DNA of 64,000 nt from Wenyingzhuangia sp. 2_MG-2023 (GCF_030548295.1 NZ_JAUOSB010000010.1:1-64000), one strand, 5' to 3'; positions 26,737-35,661 are shown, counted from the first letter of the stretch. Notes: generated by a model from the sequence alone, not told the origin. Numbers and translations: made by a program.

Positions 26737-27495
26737 ATGAGAAGTAAAATCGTAGCAGGTAACTGGAAAATGAACAAAAATGTTACCGAATCAAAAGCAT
26801 TGGCTGAGGAATTGGTAAGTGAATTAAGTGGTGTATCGTTAGAGAACACTAGAGTAATTGTATCACCAACATTTGTAAACTTAACAACAGTTTTGGCTGC
26901 TAGCGAAGGTTCTGCTGTAGAAGTTGCTGCTCAAAACATGCACCAAGAAGCTAAAGGGGCGTACACAGGAGAAATTTCTGCTAGTATGTTGAAAAGCATT
27001 GGTATCAAAACAGTAATTTTAGGACACTCTGAAAGACGTGAGTACTTTGGTGAAGACGAAGCTTTGTTAGCTAAAAAAGTAAATGCTGCCATGCAAACTG
27101 AATTAGAAGTAATTTACTGTTTTGGTGAAGTATTAGAAGAAAGAAAAAACAATACTCATTTTGATGTGGTAAAAGCACAAATTTCTGGAGCTTTATTTCA
27201 TTTAAATACTGCTGCATGGTCTAACATTATATTGGCTTACGAACCAGTATGGGCTATTGGAACAGGAGAAACTGCTTCTGCAGATCAGGCACAAGAAATG
27301 CATGCATTCATCCGTGGATTGGTTGCTGACCAATACGGAGCTGAAGTAGCTGACAATGTTTCTATTTTATATGGAGGTTCTTGTAAACCATCTAATGCTG
27401 AAGAAATTTTCTCTAAACCAGATGTTGATGGTGGATTGATTGGTGGTGCTTCTTTAGTAGCTGCTGATTTTGCTGCTGTAATCAAAGCAATCTAA
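26737..27495 (+). CDS. tpiA: Triose-phosphate isomerase
   Basis: The 252-residue enzyme interconverts dihydroxyacetone phosphate and glyceraldehyde 3-phosphate in glycolysis. Catalytic residues are visible: K11 in GNWKMN, H97 in LGHSERR and E169 in AYEPVWAIGTG, the loop-6 block. The phosphate-binding GGS and GGASL motifs are near the end. Its length is typical. It follows the thioredoxin-like gene in one operon, and a strong terminator follows. Confidence 0.97.
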   Translation: MRSKIVAGNWKMNKNVTESKALAEELVSELSGVSLENTRVIVSPTFVNLTTVLAASEGSAVEVAAQNMHQEAKGAYTGEISASMLKSIGIKTVILGHSERREYFGEDEALLAKKVNAAMQTELEVIYCFGEVLEERKNNTHFDVVKAQISGALFHLNTAAWSNIILAYEPVWAIGTGETASADQAQEMHAFIRGLVADQYGAEVADNVSILYGGSCKPSNAEEIFSKPDVDGGLIGGASLVAADFAAVIKAI

Positions 27496-27515
27496 AAGCT
27501 TAAAAATATAATTTT

Positions 27516-27551
27516 AAAAATAGCCAAAAGCCTATGCTTTTGGCTATTTTT
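27516..27551 (+). terminator. Intrinsic terminator after tpiA
   Basis: A perfect 16-base stem (27516-27531 with 27536-27551), a CTAT loop and a terminal T-run form a strong terminator. Its T-run with the next G reads TATTTTTG (27545-27552), which also fits the -7 box consensus for prmA. Confidence 0.9.
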
Positions 27552-27575
27552 GTATTCCAAAATAATGATATTAAA

Positions 27576-28403
27576 ATGAATTACACGGGCTATACCTTTA
27601 CCATCTCTCCTCTACAACCTGCTACCGAAATTTTAATTGCTGAATTAGGACAGCTAGGTTTTGAAAGTTTTGAAGAAACTGAAACCGGTTTAGAAGCATA
27701 TATCCAAACAAAAGATTGGTGTGAGACTATTTTAAATGATGTTTTTGCTTTACAATCTGCTGAATTTGAAATTTCTTATACTTTTAAGGAAATAGAGCAA
27801 GTGAATTGGAACTTGGAATGGGAAAAGAATTTTGAGCCTATTCATGTAGAAAATAGAGTGAGTGTTATAGCTCCATTTCATGAAAAAACAGGTATGGAAT
27901 ACGAAATTGTTATAGAACCTAAAATGAGTTTTGGAACAGGACATCATGAAACTACGCACTTAATGATTCAGCATTTGTTAGAATTGGATTTGACCAACAA
28001 AAGTGTTTTAGATATGGGAACTGGAACTGGAATTTTGGCCATTTTTGCAGAAATGAAAGAAGCACATCCCATTGATGCTATTGACATTGATGAATGGTGT
28101 TACATCAATACAAAAGAGAATGTAGAAAAAAACAATTGCAAACACATTACCGCTTATCAAGGAGATGCATCTTTGTTGACAAATCAAAAATACGATGTGA
28201 TTATAGCCAACATCAATAGAAATATTTTATTGAATGATATGGATATTTATAACAACTGTTTAAATAAGGGTGGGAAATTACTGTTGAGCGGTTTTTACAC
28301 ACAAGATATTCCTTTTTTAGAAGAAAGAACAAAAGACTTAGGACTGACCATCCAAAAAACATTTACAAAAAATAACTGGGTAGGTTTACAATTAAATAAA
28401 TAA
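27576..28403 (+). CDS. prmA: Ribosomal protein L11 methyltransferase
   Basis: This 275-residue SAM-dependent enzyme trimethylates ribosomal protein L11. The N-terminal substrate-binding domain is followed by FGTGHHETT, the SAM loop DMGTGTGILAI and the catalytic-site block ANINRNILL, all typical of PrmA. The start is ATG 27576. An earlier in-frame start at 27534 lies within the tpiA terminator and is rejected. clpS follows 20 bases after the stop. Confidence 0.93.
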   Translation: MNYTGYTFTISPLQPATEILIAELGQLGFESFEETETGLEAYIQTKDWCETILNDVFALQSAEFEISYTFKEIEQVNWNLEWEKNFEPIHVENRVSVIAPFHEKTGMEYEIVIEPKMSFGTGHHETTHLMIQHLLELDLTNKSVLDMGTGTGILAIFAEMKEAHPIDAIDIDEWCYINTKENVEKNNCKHITAYQGDASLLTNQKYDVIIANINRNILLNDMDIYNNCLNKGGKLLLSGFYTQDIPFLEERTKDLGLTIQKTFTKNNWVGLQLNK

Positions 28404-28423
28404 TTATTAATTTTGAACTGATT

Positions 28424-28699
28424 ATGAGTACTATAGAAAAAACTTTAGAAAGTCTTGACATCCTTGAGCAATTGATTAAGGAATACGAGATTGTGTTGTA
28501 CAACGATGATGTAAATACATTTGAATACGTTATTGATGCTTTGATAGACGTTTGTGACCACGATCCTATTCAAGCAGAACAATGTACGATGTTGGTTCAT
28601 TATAAAGGTAAGTGTGCTGTAAAAACAGGATCTTACGAAGAATTAGAACCACGTTGTTCTAAATTATTAGAATTAGGCTTGTCTGCTGAAATACATTAA
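28424..28699 (+). CDS. clpS: ATP-dependent Clp protease adaptor ClpS
   Basis: The 91-residue protein delivers N-degron substrates to ClpAP/ClpCP. The hallmark YNDDVNTFEYVI is followed by the ADALxxVC-like helix, HYKGKCAVKTG and the final LGLSAEI strand. The length is typical. It lies between prmA and a small unknown gene, 20 and 1 bases away. Confidence 0.93.
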   Translation: MSTIEKTLESLDILEQLIKEYEIVLYNDDVNTFEYVIDALIDVCDHDPIQAEQCTMLVHYKGKCAVKTGSYEELEPRCSKLLELGLSAEIH

Positions 28700-28700
28700 C

Positions 28701-28973
28701 ATGGAACAATTACTAGATTACTACAATTTTTCTGAATTTCAGAAAGACGAATCTCTTTTTTTTGACACCATCTCTTTTAGCTGGATCAAAGACAATTTAT
28801 ACATCATTCTTGAGAAAAAAGAAGATCGCTGCTACGTACACTTTACTAGTTATGATGAAAAGAATCACATTGGAAAACAAAAACCAACAGGAATCAACAC
28901 TTTAATTGATGATTTTCAAATTGATGACAATGACCATCGAAAAACAATTCAACAATATTTAGATTACAACTAA
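28701..28973 (+). CDS. Small protein of unknown function
   Basis: This 90-residue acidic protein has no signal peptide or membrane segment and no motif I recognise. It begins one base after the clpS stop, so it is translated in the same operon. Its 3' end overlaps the convergent PAP2 gene by four bases. The coupling to clpS suggests a real gene; a role in proteolysis is only a guess. Confidence 0.65.
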   Translation: MEQLLDYYNFSEFQKDESLFFDTISFSWIKDNLYIILEKKEDRCYVHFTSYDEKNHIGKQKPTGINTLIDDFQIDDNDHRKTIQQYLDYN

Positions 28974-29890
28974 AAAGTAGCTGTCAATCTAAATCCACTA
29001 TATTGAGAAGAAATTGATGGAATACAATTAAAAGTAATTTCTTTTTCTTTATTGGGTAAAATTCCTCTTGCCCTCCAACTACTTCGCACAATAGATCTAC
29101 CTATAATAGTTCCTACAATTCCACCAGCAACCATGTCAGAAACCCAATGTTGATGACCTTTTATATCTGCAAAAAAAACAATTCCAGCAAAAGAATATGG
29201 AATCCAATAATTGTCAAACTCCATCTGAAAAACTTTTGCCATCGCAAAAAAAGCAGTAGCGTGTAAAGAAGGCATTGCCGTACCATGTGGTCCAGAAAAG
29301 ATATACTCCCCTTCTCTGCTATTAAAAAAATCAAAAGGATTATCTGTAGCTTCATTGCTAGCATTACTATTGTCTCCACTTAAGTTACTATAAGGCCTCT
29401 TTCTACCAAAAATGGTCTTTAATATTGTGTGAGAAATTAAAATGGAATACCCTAAAGCTTTAAAACCATTGATAGCTGCATATTGTCCTCTTTCATACCC
29501 TGTAAACAAAGATCCTAAATAAGTTCCAGACATCGCATAAAACAAATAAGCATCGTTACCACTTGTCCAAGGAAAATCATTATTATAGATAGATATATCA
29601 GGTAATTTATAATCTACTCTTGTTTCTATTTCATCTTGGTAAAACATTGTTACAGGCTTATCAACCACCATCAAAGCACCAATAATTCCGGTATACAAAG
29701 CTGTTTTTTTCCAATCTTCTGTTACATTTTTTCCCATGTAAGCAAAATCCGAAGGAATGGTTTTGAAAGACGTTTTTATAATGTTTCCTGCCAAATGCAT
29801 TCTTGACGAGAACAAAGATTTGTCTGAACTCTGCTGTTGAGAAAACATATAAAGAGGAACAAATAACAATACACAAAAACACTTTTTCAT
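28970..29890 (-). CDS. PAP2 superfamily phosphatase (downstream copy)
   Basis: This 306-residue secreted or membrane-anchored protein belongs to the PAP2 acid phosphatase superfamily, which dephosphorylates lipid phosphates and related substrates. Motif 1 is KTIFGRKRP (K-x6-RP) and motif 2 is PSLHATAFF. Motif 3 reads DIKGHQHWVSD, keeping the catalytic H and D, but an Asp stands where the family usually has Arg. There is an N-terminal signal peptide. It is a close paralogue of the gene immediately upstream (15 bases apart), with long near-identical stretches, so the pair arose by tandem duplication. The substrate is unknown. Confidence 0.87.
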   Translation of the reverse strand: MKKCFCVLLFVPLYMFSQQQSSDKSLFSSRMHLAGNIIKTSFKTIPSDFAYMGKNVTEDWKKTALYTGIIGALMVVDKPVTMFYQDEIETRVDYKLPDISIYNNDFPWTSGNDAYLFYAMSGTYLGSLFTGYERGQYAAINGFKALGYSILISHTILKTIFGRKRPYSNLSGDNSNASNEATDNPFDFFNSREGEYIFSGPHGTAMPSLHATAFFAMAKVFQMEFDNYWIPYSFAGIVFFADIKGHQHWVSDMVAGGIVGTIIGRSIVRSSWRARGILPNKEKEITFNCIPSISSQYSGFRLTATF

Positions 29891-29905
29891 AAAACAATTT
29901 TTGAT

Positions 29906-30823
29906 TTAAAACGTAGCTACCAATTGAAATCCGCTGTAACTAGATGAAATTGTTGGAATACAATTAAAAGTAATTTCTTTTTCTTTATTGGGTAAAATTC
30001 CTCTTGCTCTCCAACTACTTCGCACAATAGATCTACCTATAATAGTTCCTACAATTCCACCAGCAACCATGTCAGAAACCCAATGTTGATGTCCTTTTAT
30101 GTCTGATAGAAAAACAGCTGTCATAAATCCATAAGGTATCCAATAATTATCATACTCCATCTGAAAAACTTTCGCCATGGCAAAAAAAGCTGTTGCATGT
30201 AAAGAAGGCATTCCTGTTCCGTGTGGACTAGAAAAAATATACTCCCCTTGTCTACTATTAAAAAAATCAAAAGGATTATCTGTAGTTGTATCCGTGTTCT
30301 CGGAAACACCATTTCTTAAATCTGTCAAAGGTCTTTTTCTTCCAAAAATAGTTTTTAATACCGTATGAGAAATCAAAATAGAATATCCTAAAGCTTTGAA
30401 ACCATTGATAGCTGCATATTGACTTTTTTCGTTTCCACTAAATAGTGAAGAAAGATAAACACCTGACATGGTATAAAACATATAAGCATCTACTCCAGAA
30501 GTCCAAGGGAAACTATTTTTATTTACTGTAATACTAGGCAAGCTATACTGTATTCGGGTTTCTACTTCTGATTGATAAAATTCAGTGACTGGTCTATCTA
30601 CCAACATTAGCGCACCAACAATACCTGTATACAAGGCTGTTTTCTTCCAGTCTTCTGTTACATTTTTTCCCATGTAAGCAAAATCCGAAGGAATGGTTTT
30701 GAAAGACGTTTTTATAACGTTTCCTGCCAAATGCATTCTTGATGAGAACAATGATTTGTCTGAACTCTGCTGAGAAAACATCAACAAAGGAACAAATAAA
30801 AGAATCAAACAATACTTTTTCAT
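29906..30823 (-). CDS. PAP2 superfamily phosphatase (upstream copy)
   Basis: This 305-residue paralogue of the next gene has the same three motifs: KTIFGRKRP, PSLHATAFF and SDIKGHQHWVSD, again with Asp in place of the motif 3 Arg. Divergence is concentrated in the middle (about residues 85-190), between the signal and motif 2. The first 60 residues and the last 60 are nearly identical to the other copy. A signal peptide is present. The upstream gene has its own -7 box; the downstream copy probably shares it. Confidence 0.87.
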   Translation of the reverse strand: MKKYCLILLFVPLLMFSQQSSDKSLFSSRMHLAGNVIKTSFKTIPSDFAYMGKNVTEDWKKTALYTGIVGALMLVDRPVTEFYQSEVETRIQYSLPSITVNKNSFPWTSGVDAYMFYTMSGVYLSSLFSGNEKSQYAAINGFKALGYSILISHTVLKTIFGRKRPLTDLRNGVSENTDTTTDNPFDFFNSRQGEYIFSSPHGTGMPSLHATAFFAMAKVFQMEYDNYWIPYGFMTAVFLSDIKGHQHWVSDMVAGGIVGTIIGRSIVRSSWRARGILPNKEKEITFNCIPTISSSYSGFQLVATF

Positions 30824-30849
30824 AATTTTTATATCGATTTTATCTCTCT

Positions 30850-30857
30850 CAAAAGTA
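30850..30857 (-). promoter_or_regulatory. Putative -7 box (TACTTTTG) of the PAP2 pair
   Basis: An exact TAnnTTTG match on the minus strand lies 26 bases before the upstream PAP2 ATG. Confidence 0.45.
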
Positions 30858-30920
30858 AGTAAAAAGGAATAGCTAATAAAAAAATAAGCTCATAATAAAT
30901 TAATATTATGAGCTTTATTG

Positions 30921-30994
30921 TGACCTCGGAAGGATTCAAACCTTCAACCTCTTGAGCCGTAATCAAGTGCACTATTCAGTTATGCTACGAGGCC
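30921..30994 (-). tRNA. tRNA-Arg (anticodon ACG)
   Basis: The minus strand folds as a 74-base tRNA. Acceptor arms GGCCTCG and CGAGGTC pair with one wobble. The D stem is GCAT/GTGC. The anticodon stem CTTGA/TCAAG encloses loop TTACGGC with anticodon ACG. The T stem is GAAGG/CCTTC. No CCA is encoded. Position 19 is A and position 56 is T, instead of the near-universal G19 and C56, so the tertiary pair is preserved as A-U. All other invariant positions (T8, A14, G18, T33, T54, T55, A58) look normal. Confidence 0.92.
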
Positions 30995-31221
30995 GATTTC
31001 GGATGCAAATATAGAGGTTTATTACATTGTGACAAAATTTAATTTATGTTTTTTTACAATGATTTTTTAGTCACATAACATCTCCATCCTATGATTAACA
31101 TTTGAATTCTACTTGCTTTGCTCAAATCCATACCTTTACAGGAATATGAAGGTAAAAACATCCTATTAATTTTAGCTAAAAATCTAAAAAATCTTTTTTT
31201 CATCATCGTCTGAATTAGAAG
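30995..31221. other. Intergenic region between tRNA-Arg and the antiporter gene
   Basis: No gene is visible. The stretch is AT-rich and ends in the antiporter promoter box. A minus-strand frame that overlaps the antiporter start has no features and is not called. Confidence 0.45.
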
Positions 31222-31229
31222 TATATTTG
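31222..31229 (+). promoter_or_regulatory. Putative -7 box (TATATTTG) of the antiporter gene
   Basis: An exact TAnnTTTG match lies 17 bases before the ATG at 31247. Confidence 0.5.
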
Positions 31230-31246
31230 CATTAAATATAACAAAA

Positions 31247-32191
31247 ATGCATTTATTATTTATTATTACAGGGTTGGTACTCTTAATTTTTGGAGGGGAT
31301 TGGTTGCTAAAAGCTTCTGTAAGTATCTCAACTAAGTTAAATATTTCTAAAATAGTCATTGGAATGACAGTGGTTTCTTTTGCTACTTCTGCCCCAGAAT
31401 TGATCGTTAGTATTCAATCTGCTTTGGATGGTTTTCCAGATCTAGCTCTTGGCAATGTTATTGGTTCTAACATTGCCAATCTTGGACTGGTTTTAGGATT
31501 GACGGTCTGTTTGGGAAGGATTGATATTGATCGTTCCTTTTATAAAACGGATTGGCCTATTATGATACTTGCTTCTATTCTTTTATTCGTTTTTATCAAA
31601 TTTGACCAAACACTTGACCGATTTGAGGGAATTATTTTGTTTTCTTTCTTAATTTTATTTTTAGTCTATCTATTATTTTTTCACAAAAAAAACAATCCTC
31701 AAGAAATATTGGACGAAATCCCTGTTGAAGAGTTATCTCTTTACAAAACTATTCTTTTTCTTAGCTTAGGAGGATTGTGCCTTTGGGGAGGTTCGGAGTT
31801 ATTGATTAATGGTGCAGTAGGATTGGCTAATCGTATTGGAATTAGTGAGCGTATTATTGCTGTTACCATGGTTTCTGTAGGAACTAGTATTCCAGAATTG
31901 GCAGCATCTATCATTGCCGTCATCAAAAAAGAAAAAGCCATTTCTATAGGAAATTTAATTGGTTCCAACATTTTTAACATTCTAGCTGTTTTAGGAATCA
32001 CTTCCATCATCAAACCTATTACTGTTGGTGATTTGGCGATTATCAACAACGATATTTATTGGATGTTAGGAATCTCTTTCATCATACTACCTTTGTGTTT
32101 TGTTCCTAAAAAAATGTGTTTCGGGTTGAAAGAAGGAATTTTACTACTAGCTTCCTACTTTATTTTTATCTACATCACTATTTTTAATTAA
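31247..32191 (+). CDS. Calcium/sodium antiporter (CaCA family, YrbG-like)
   Basis: This 314-residue inner-membrane protein exchanges Ca2+ for Na+ or H+. It has about ten membrane helices in two inverted halves. Each half has the alpha-repeat signature: TSAPELIVS with GNVIGSNIANLG in the first, TSIPELAAS with GNLIGSNIFNILA in the second. The connecting cytoplasmic loop (about 145-160) is short and charged, as in prokaryotic members. It is monocistronic, ended by a strong terminator. Confidence 0.93.
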   Translation: MHLLFIITGLVLLIFGGDWLLKASVSISTKLNISKIVIGMTVVSFATSAPELIVSIQSALDGFPDLALGNVIGSNIANLGLVLGLTVCLGRIDIDRSFYKTDWPIMILASILLFVFIKFDQTLDRFEGIILFSFLILFLVYLLFFHKKNNPQEILDEIPVEELSLYKTILFLSLGGLCLWGGSELLINGAVGLANRIGISERIIAVTMVSVGTSIPELAASIIAVIKKEKAISIGNLIGSNIFNILAVLGITSIIKPITVGDLAIINNDIYWMLGISFIILPLCFVPKKMCFGLKEGILLLASYFIFIYITIFN

Positions 32192-32210
32192 GTAAACAAT
32201 ATCATTACAT

Positions 32211-32244
32211 AAAAAAAGCGAATCCAAATGGATTCGCTTTTTTT
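32211..32244. terminator. Bidirectional intrinsic terminator between antiporter and OmpA genes
   Basis: A perfect 15-base inverted repeat (32211-32225 with 32230-32244), an AAAT loop, and A7/T7 arms end both convergent genes. Confidence 0.9.
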
Positions 32245-32265
32245 ATATTTTGTACCAATTAAAAA

Positions 32266-33363
32266 CTATTCTAACAATCTAAATTCTGTACGTCTATTTT
32301 CTTCATGTTTGCTTTCAGGACAATTGATATCGTCTGTACAGTCATTCTTCAACCTAGTTTCACCATAACCTATAGGTACTAATAAATTCTCTTGAATTCC
32401 TTTAGAGATCAAATAATCTGCAACAGCTTTTGCTCTCTTTTTAGACAACTGTTTGTTTGTTGAATTGTTTCCTCTTGAATCTGTATGAGAAGCAATCTCT
32501 AATCTAATTCCAGGATTGTAAATTAACACAGGCATCAATGTAGCATCAATTGTAGACTTGGCAATATCTGTTAAAACGGTACTATTAACATCCCAAGTAA
32601 TAGGCAACGGTTGGTAATCTAATAAAGAACACTCAACTCCTTTCCAACTAACTTCTCCTCCTTTTTTCACCAATACTTTTTTGGTAATCAATTCTGTTTT
32701 TGCAGGAACAACTTCTTCAGTAACATAAGAGTCACTTATTAAAATTTTCTTTTTTACATCTTCATATTCAGCAGGTACAGTTACCTCTTCAACTCTAGCT
32801 GGTTGTAACAAAACTGAACGCTCGTAAGTTGAGTTAGATCTATTTCCAACCATTGTATTAAAACTCGCTTGCTGTACAACATACGTTGTTTCGTACTCTT
32901 CATACTTTGCGGGATATACTTTATATTTCCAAAACTTACAAGCATCTGGATCAGGCTCAAAACAATTAGGCTTTCTTCCACCTACTTCCCATCTACTAAA
33001 AGAAGGACTGGTTTCTATAGTATCTGTTTTTGTTTCAAAAATAGCAGGCTTTACTTCAATTACCGAAGCAGGATCTCGATCTGAAAAAGAAAAGGACTCT
33101 TTTCCCCAAACTTCGGGAACAATTACATATTTGGTATATGCTGGTTTTACCAAAACTCTTTTAGTAATTGTTTCATATTGAGCGGGCACTACACTTAAAA
33201 CCTTGTGTTCTGGTTTCTTAACAATCTCTACATTTTTGTACTCATAAAGATCTTGTGACGTAACTTTGATATAACATTTAGCTGGATCTGGGTTTGTAGG
33301 AAAGTTTTGTCCTGTAGACACAAACCAACACAACAATAAGAATGAAAATAATATTTTTTTCAT
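32266..33363 (-). CDS. OmpA family protein with repetitive N-terminal region
   Basis: This 365-residue secreted protein has a signal peptide and a C-terminal OmpA-like peptidoglycan-binding domain (about residues 250-365). It contains the core ASHTDSRGNNSTNKQLSKKR and the GYGETRL motif. Residues 35-240 hold several degenerate repeats of the type PAxYExxxKxxLVxPA, about 25-45 residues apart. The repeats look like a stretched beta structure and may reach across the periplasm or to the surface. The C-terminal domain anchors the protein to peptidoglycan. It stands alone on the minus strand. Confidence 0.88.
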   Translation of the reverse strand: MKKILFSFLLLCWFVSTGQNFPTNPDPAKCYIKVTSQDLYEYKNVEIVKKPEHKVLSVVPAQYETITKRVLVKPAYTKYVIVPEVWGKESFSFSDRDPASVIEVKPAIFETKTDTIETSPSFSRWEVGGRKPNCFEPDPDACKFWKYKVYPAKYEEYETTYVVQQASFNTMVGNRSNSTYERSVLLQPARVEEVTVPAEYEDVKKKILISDSYVTEEVVPAKTELITKKVLVKKGGEVSWKGVECSLLDYQPLPITWDVNSTVLTDIAKSTIDATLMPVLIYNPGIRLEIASHTDSRGNNSTNKQLSKKRAKAVADYLISKGIQENLLVPIGYGETRLKNDCTDDINCPESKHEENRRTEFRLLE

Positions 33364-33399
33364 GTAAGAATAATTGAGTTATAATTTCACGTTAAGCCC

Positions 33400-33407
33400 C
33401 AAATATA
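33400..33407 (-). promoter_or_regulatory. Putative -7 box (TATATTTG) of the OmpA gene
   Basis: An exact TAnnTTTG match on the minus strand lies 36 bases before the ATG at 33363. Confidence 0.5.
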
Positions 33408-33672
33408 CAAAATGAATCTACAAATGTCATCAATTAATAGTTAATAATCCCATACATCTATAAACACACTAATTAACAAGCGTCTAAGACTAAAAACAAG
33501 GTATTCATCTAATAAAAAAACACTCTTTTAAGTGGTTTTTTTATTGCCAAATAGTAGTTATCAAAAACATCAATTCTCTTTATTTTCATAGCCAAAAACA
33601 ATTCATCAATCCACACCAAATACTTCTGTATTTTTAGTAGCTTTAGTTTTTATTCTTTTAAGAAATAAAATC
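33408..33672. other. Intergenic region between OmpA and hemoglobin genes
   Basis: No gene is visible. A weak A-run/CACT...AGTG/T-run hairpin occurs at 33514-33542 with no transcribed gene upstream that needs it, so it is not called as a terminator. The hemoglobin promoter is not recognisable. Confidence 0.4.
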
Positions 33673-34080
33673 ATGAAGCAAGACATCCAAAATAGAGCAG
33701 ATATCAATCAACTTGTAAATCATTTTTATAGTAAAGTAAGAAAGGACAATTTGTTAGGCCCTATTTTTAACAGAATGATTCCAGAAAAAGCTTGGCCAGT
33801 ACATTTAGAAAAATTGACTGATTTTTGGGAAACAAATTTGTTTGGAATTCCAAAATTCAAAGGCAATCCAACTCAAAAACATTTATTAACAGATGCTACT
33901 TTTGATCATGTCATCAACCAAGAACATTTTGACCATTGGTTGAGTCTTTGGAAAAATAGTATTGACGAATTGTACCAAGGAGATTTGGCTACAAGAGCAC
34001 AAATGGCCGCTTATAGCATTGCTCAAATTCAGAATATGGTAATTGCTAGAAACAAACCTATAGCAACAGAAAAAATTTAA
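33673..34080 (+). CDS. Group III truncated hemoglobin
   Basis: This 135-residue protein is a group III (P-type) truncated hemoglobin, a small cytoplasmic heme protein that binds O2 or NO and may take part in NO detoxification. The compact helical fold shows INQLVNHFYSKVR, the PVHLEKLTDFWE block and EHFDHWLSLWKN, where H85 is the likely proximal heme ligand. Length fits the family. It is convergent with the SDR gene, whose stop lies only three bases away. Confidence 0.87.
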   Translation: MKQDIQNRADINQLVNHFYSKVRKDNLLGPIFNRMIPEKAWPVHLEKLTDFWETNLFGIPKFKGNPTQKHLLTDATFDHVINQEHFDHWLSLWKNSIDELYQGDLATRAQMAAYSIAQIQNMVIARNKPIATEKI

Positions 34081-34083
34081 AGA

Positions 34084-35631
34084 TTACCAATCAATAGGTT
34101 TGTAATCTTTTAAAAACTTACCACACCAATGTTTTCCAGTATTGATTCCATCAAACAATGGGTCTATAACTCTTGCTGCTCCATCAACAATGTCTAAAGG
34201 TGGTTGAAAATCATGAACTTCAACTTTCTTTTTAGACAATTCTGCTGGATCTTCATCCGTAACCCAACCTGTATCTACAGCATTCATAAAAATTCCGTCT
34301 TTTGCCAAAGTAGCTGCAGAAGTATGGGTTAGCATGTTTAGTGCTGCTTTTGCCATGTTGGTGTGTGGATGTCTGTCTTCTTTTTTAAATCGATAAAACT
34401 TACCTTCCATCGCAGATACATTGATGATGTGTTTTTTACCTGTATTGTCTTTTTTCATCAATTCTGACAAACGATTACACAACACAAAAGGTGCTACGGA
34501 ATTTACCAACTGAACCTCTAACATTTCCGTAGTTTCTATTTCACCCAATTTCAATCTCCAACTGTTCGTTTTTCGCAAATCTACCTGTTGCAAATCCGCA
34601 TCCAACTCTCCTTCTGGAAAAACCTCTGCTGTAGCCAAAGAATTGTCAAAACTATATGGAATTTGAGACAATTTGGCCGAAGCTCTCAATCCCACTCCAG
34701 GTTCTTCTCCGTGCCAAGTTACCGGCACATTTTTGTTATTGGCAACTACGGTTCCGCTCAATTGTTTTAATTCATCCAAACAATTATTGTGATCTTTTAA
34801 CAACTCTTGAGCCAACACAGGCAATTTATTGATAGGTAATTCTTCTATTTCCATCATATGTGCATAAAAACCTGCGGGTCTACGCACAGTTTGAGCTGCA
34901 TTATTGATTAAAATATCCAATCTATCGTATTTTTGCTCAATGTAATTACAAAAAATTTCTACACTTGGAATGTGTCTTAAATCCAAGCCGTGAATTTTTA
35001 AACGGTGTCCCCATTCATGAAAATCCTCTTCTTTAGCAAAACGAATGGCAGAATCAGCTGGAAAACGAGTTGTAGCAATAACCGTTGCTCCTGCTCTTAA
35101 CATCATTAAAGTAATGTGATAACCAATTTTTAAACGAGAACCCGTCATAACAGCAACTTGTCCTTTTAAATCTGCATTTTGAAAACGCTTGGCATAATTA
35201 AAATCCCCACATTCGGTACACATACTATCGTAAAAATGATGCAACTTGGTGTACAATGTTTTACACACATAACAGTTTCTTGGTGTTTCCAATTCTGGTA
35301 TATCCTCTTTCTTAACCTCTGTAAAAGTCAACATTTTAGGAGCTTCAAACACAGCAGATTCTCTAGCAGAACGAATTCCTGTTTCTTTTCTAGCATGTTT
35401 GTCTCTTTCTTGCTGTTTGCGTTTGGCTGCTTTTTTAGCATCTTTTCTACGTCTATCTTGCTCTTCTTTGGTTGGTCGGCTTAACAAGCCTGCAACTTTC
35501 ATTAAAGCTACACGTTGCTCTTCGGGCATTTCAAACAGCTGATTTGTGTCTTGCAACAAAGACTCTATCGTATGGATGCACTGTTGTACGTCTGTATCTT
35601 TTACAGAATTATTTTTAGAATTTTCTGACAT
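34084..35631 (-). CDS. SDR family oxidoreductase with N-terminal zinc-ribbon-like domain
   Basis: This 515-residue protein joins three parts. An N-terminal acidic/basic helix (about 10-95) rich in Lys, Arg and Glu is followed by a four-cysteine knuckle C120-x2-C123 and C138-x2-C141 that resembles a zinc ribbon. A short-chain dehydrogenase domain follows from about 152. The NAD(P)-binding TGSRLKIG begins at T163 and NNAAQ is present. The catalytic region reads NVSAMEG and then TNMAK, so T424 stands where the SDR Tyr is expected, four residues before K428. The protein therefore probably lacks classical SDR chemistry. The arrangement may be typical of its subfamily. A -7 box lies upstream. Function unknown. 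Confidence 0.8.
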   Translation of the reverse strand: MSENSKNNSVKDTDVQQCIHTIESLLQDTNQLFEMPEEQRVALMKVAGLLSRPTKEEQDRRRKDAKKAAKRKQQERDKHARKETGIRSARESAVFEAPKMLTFTEVKKEDIPELETPRNCYVCKTLYTKLHHFYDSMCTECGDFNYAKRFQNADLKGQVAVMTGSRLKIGYHITLMMLRAGATVIATTRFPADSAIRFAKEEDFHEWGHRLKIHGLDLRHIPSVEIFCNYIEQKYDRLDILINNAAQTVRRPAGFYAHMMEIEELPINKLPVLAQELLKDHNNCLDELKQLSGTVVANNKNVPVTWHGEEPGVGLRASAKLSQIPYSFDNSLATAEVFPEGELDADLQQVDLRKTNSWRLKLGEIETTEMLEVQLVNSVAPFVLCNRLSELMKKDNTGKKHIINVSAMEGKFYRFKKEDRHPHTNMAKAALNMLTHTSAATLAKDGIFMNAVDTGWVTDEDPAELSKKKVEVHDFQPPLDIVDGAARVIDPLFDGINTGKHWCGKFLKDYKPIDW

Positions 35632-35653
35632 GTATTTGTGTAAAAATCAAGGG

Positions 35654-35661
35654 CAAATATA
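35654..35661 (-). promoter_or_regulatory. Putative -7 box (TATATTTG) of the SDR gene
   Basis: An exact TAnnTTTG match on the minus strand lies 22 bases before the ATG at 35631. Confidence 0.5.

Noticed and set aside
27534-27575. Upstream extension of prmA
   Set aside because: Falls within the tpiA terminator hairpin.
33514-33542. Weak A-run/T-run hairpin before the hemoglobin gene
   Set aside because: Only four core base pairs and no upstream gene that would need a terminator.
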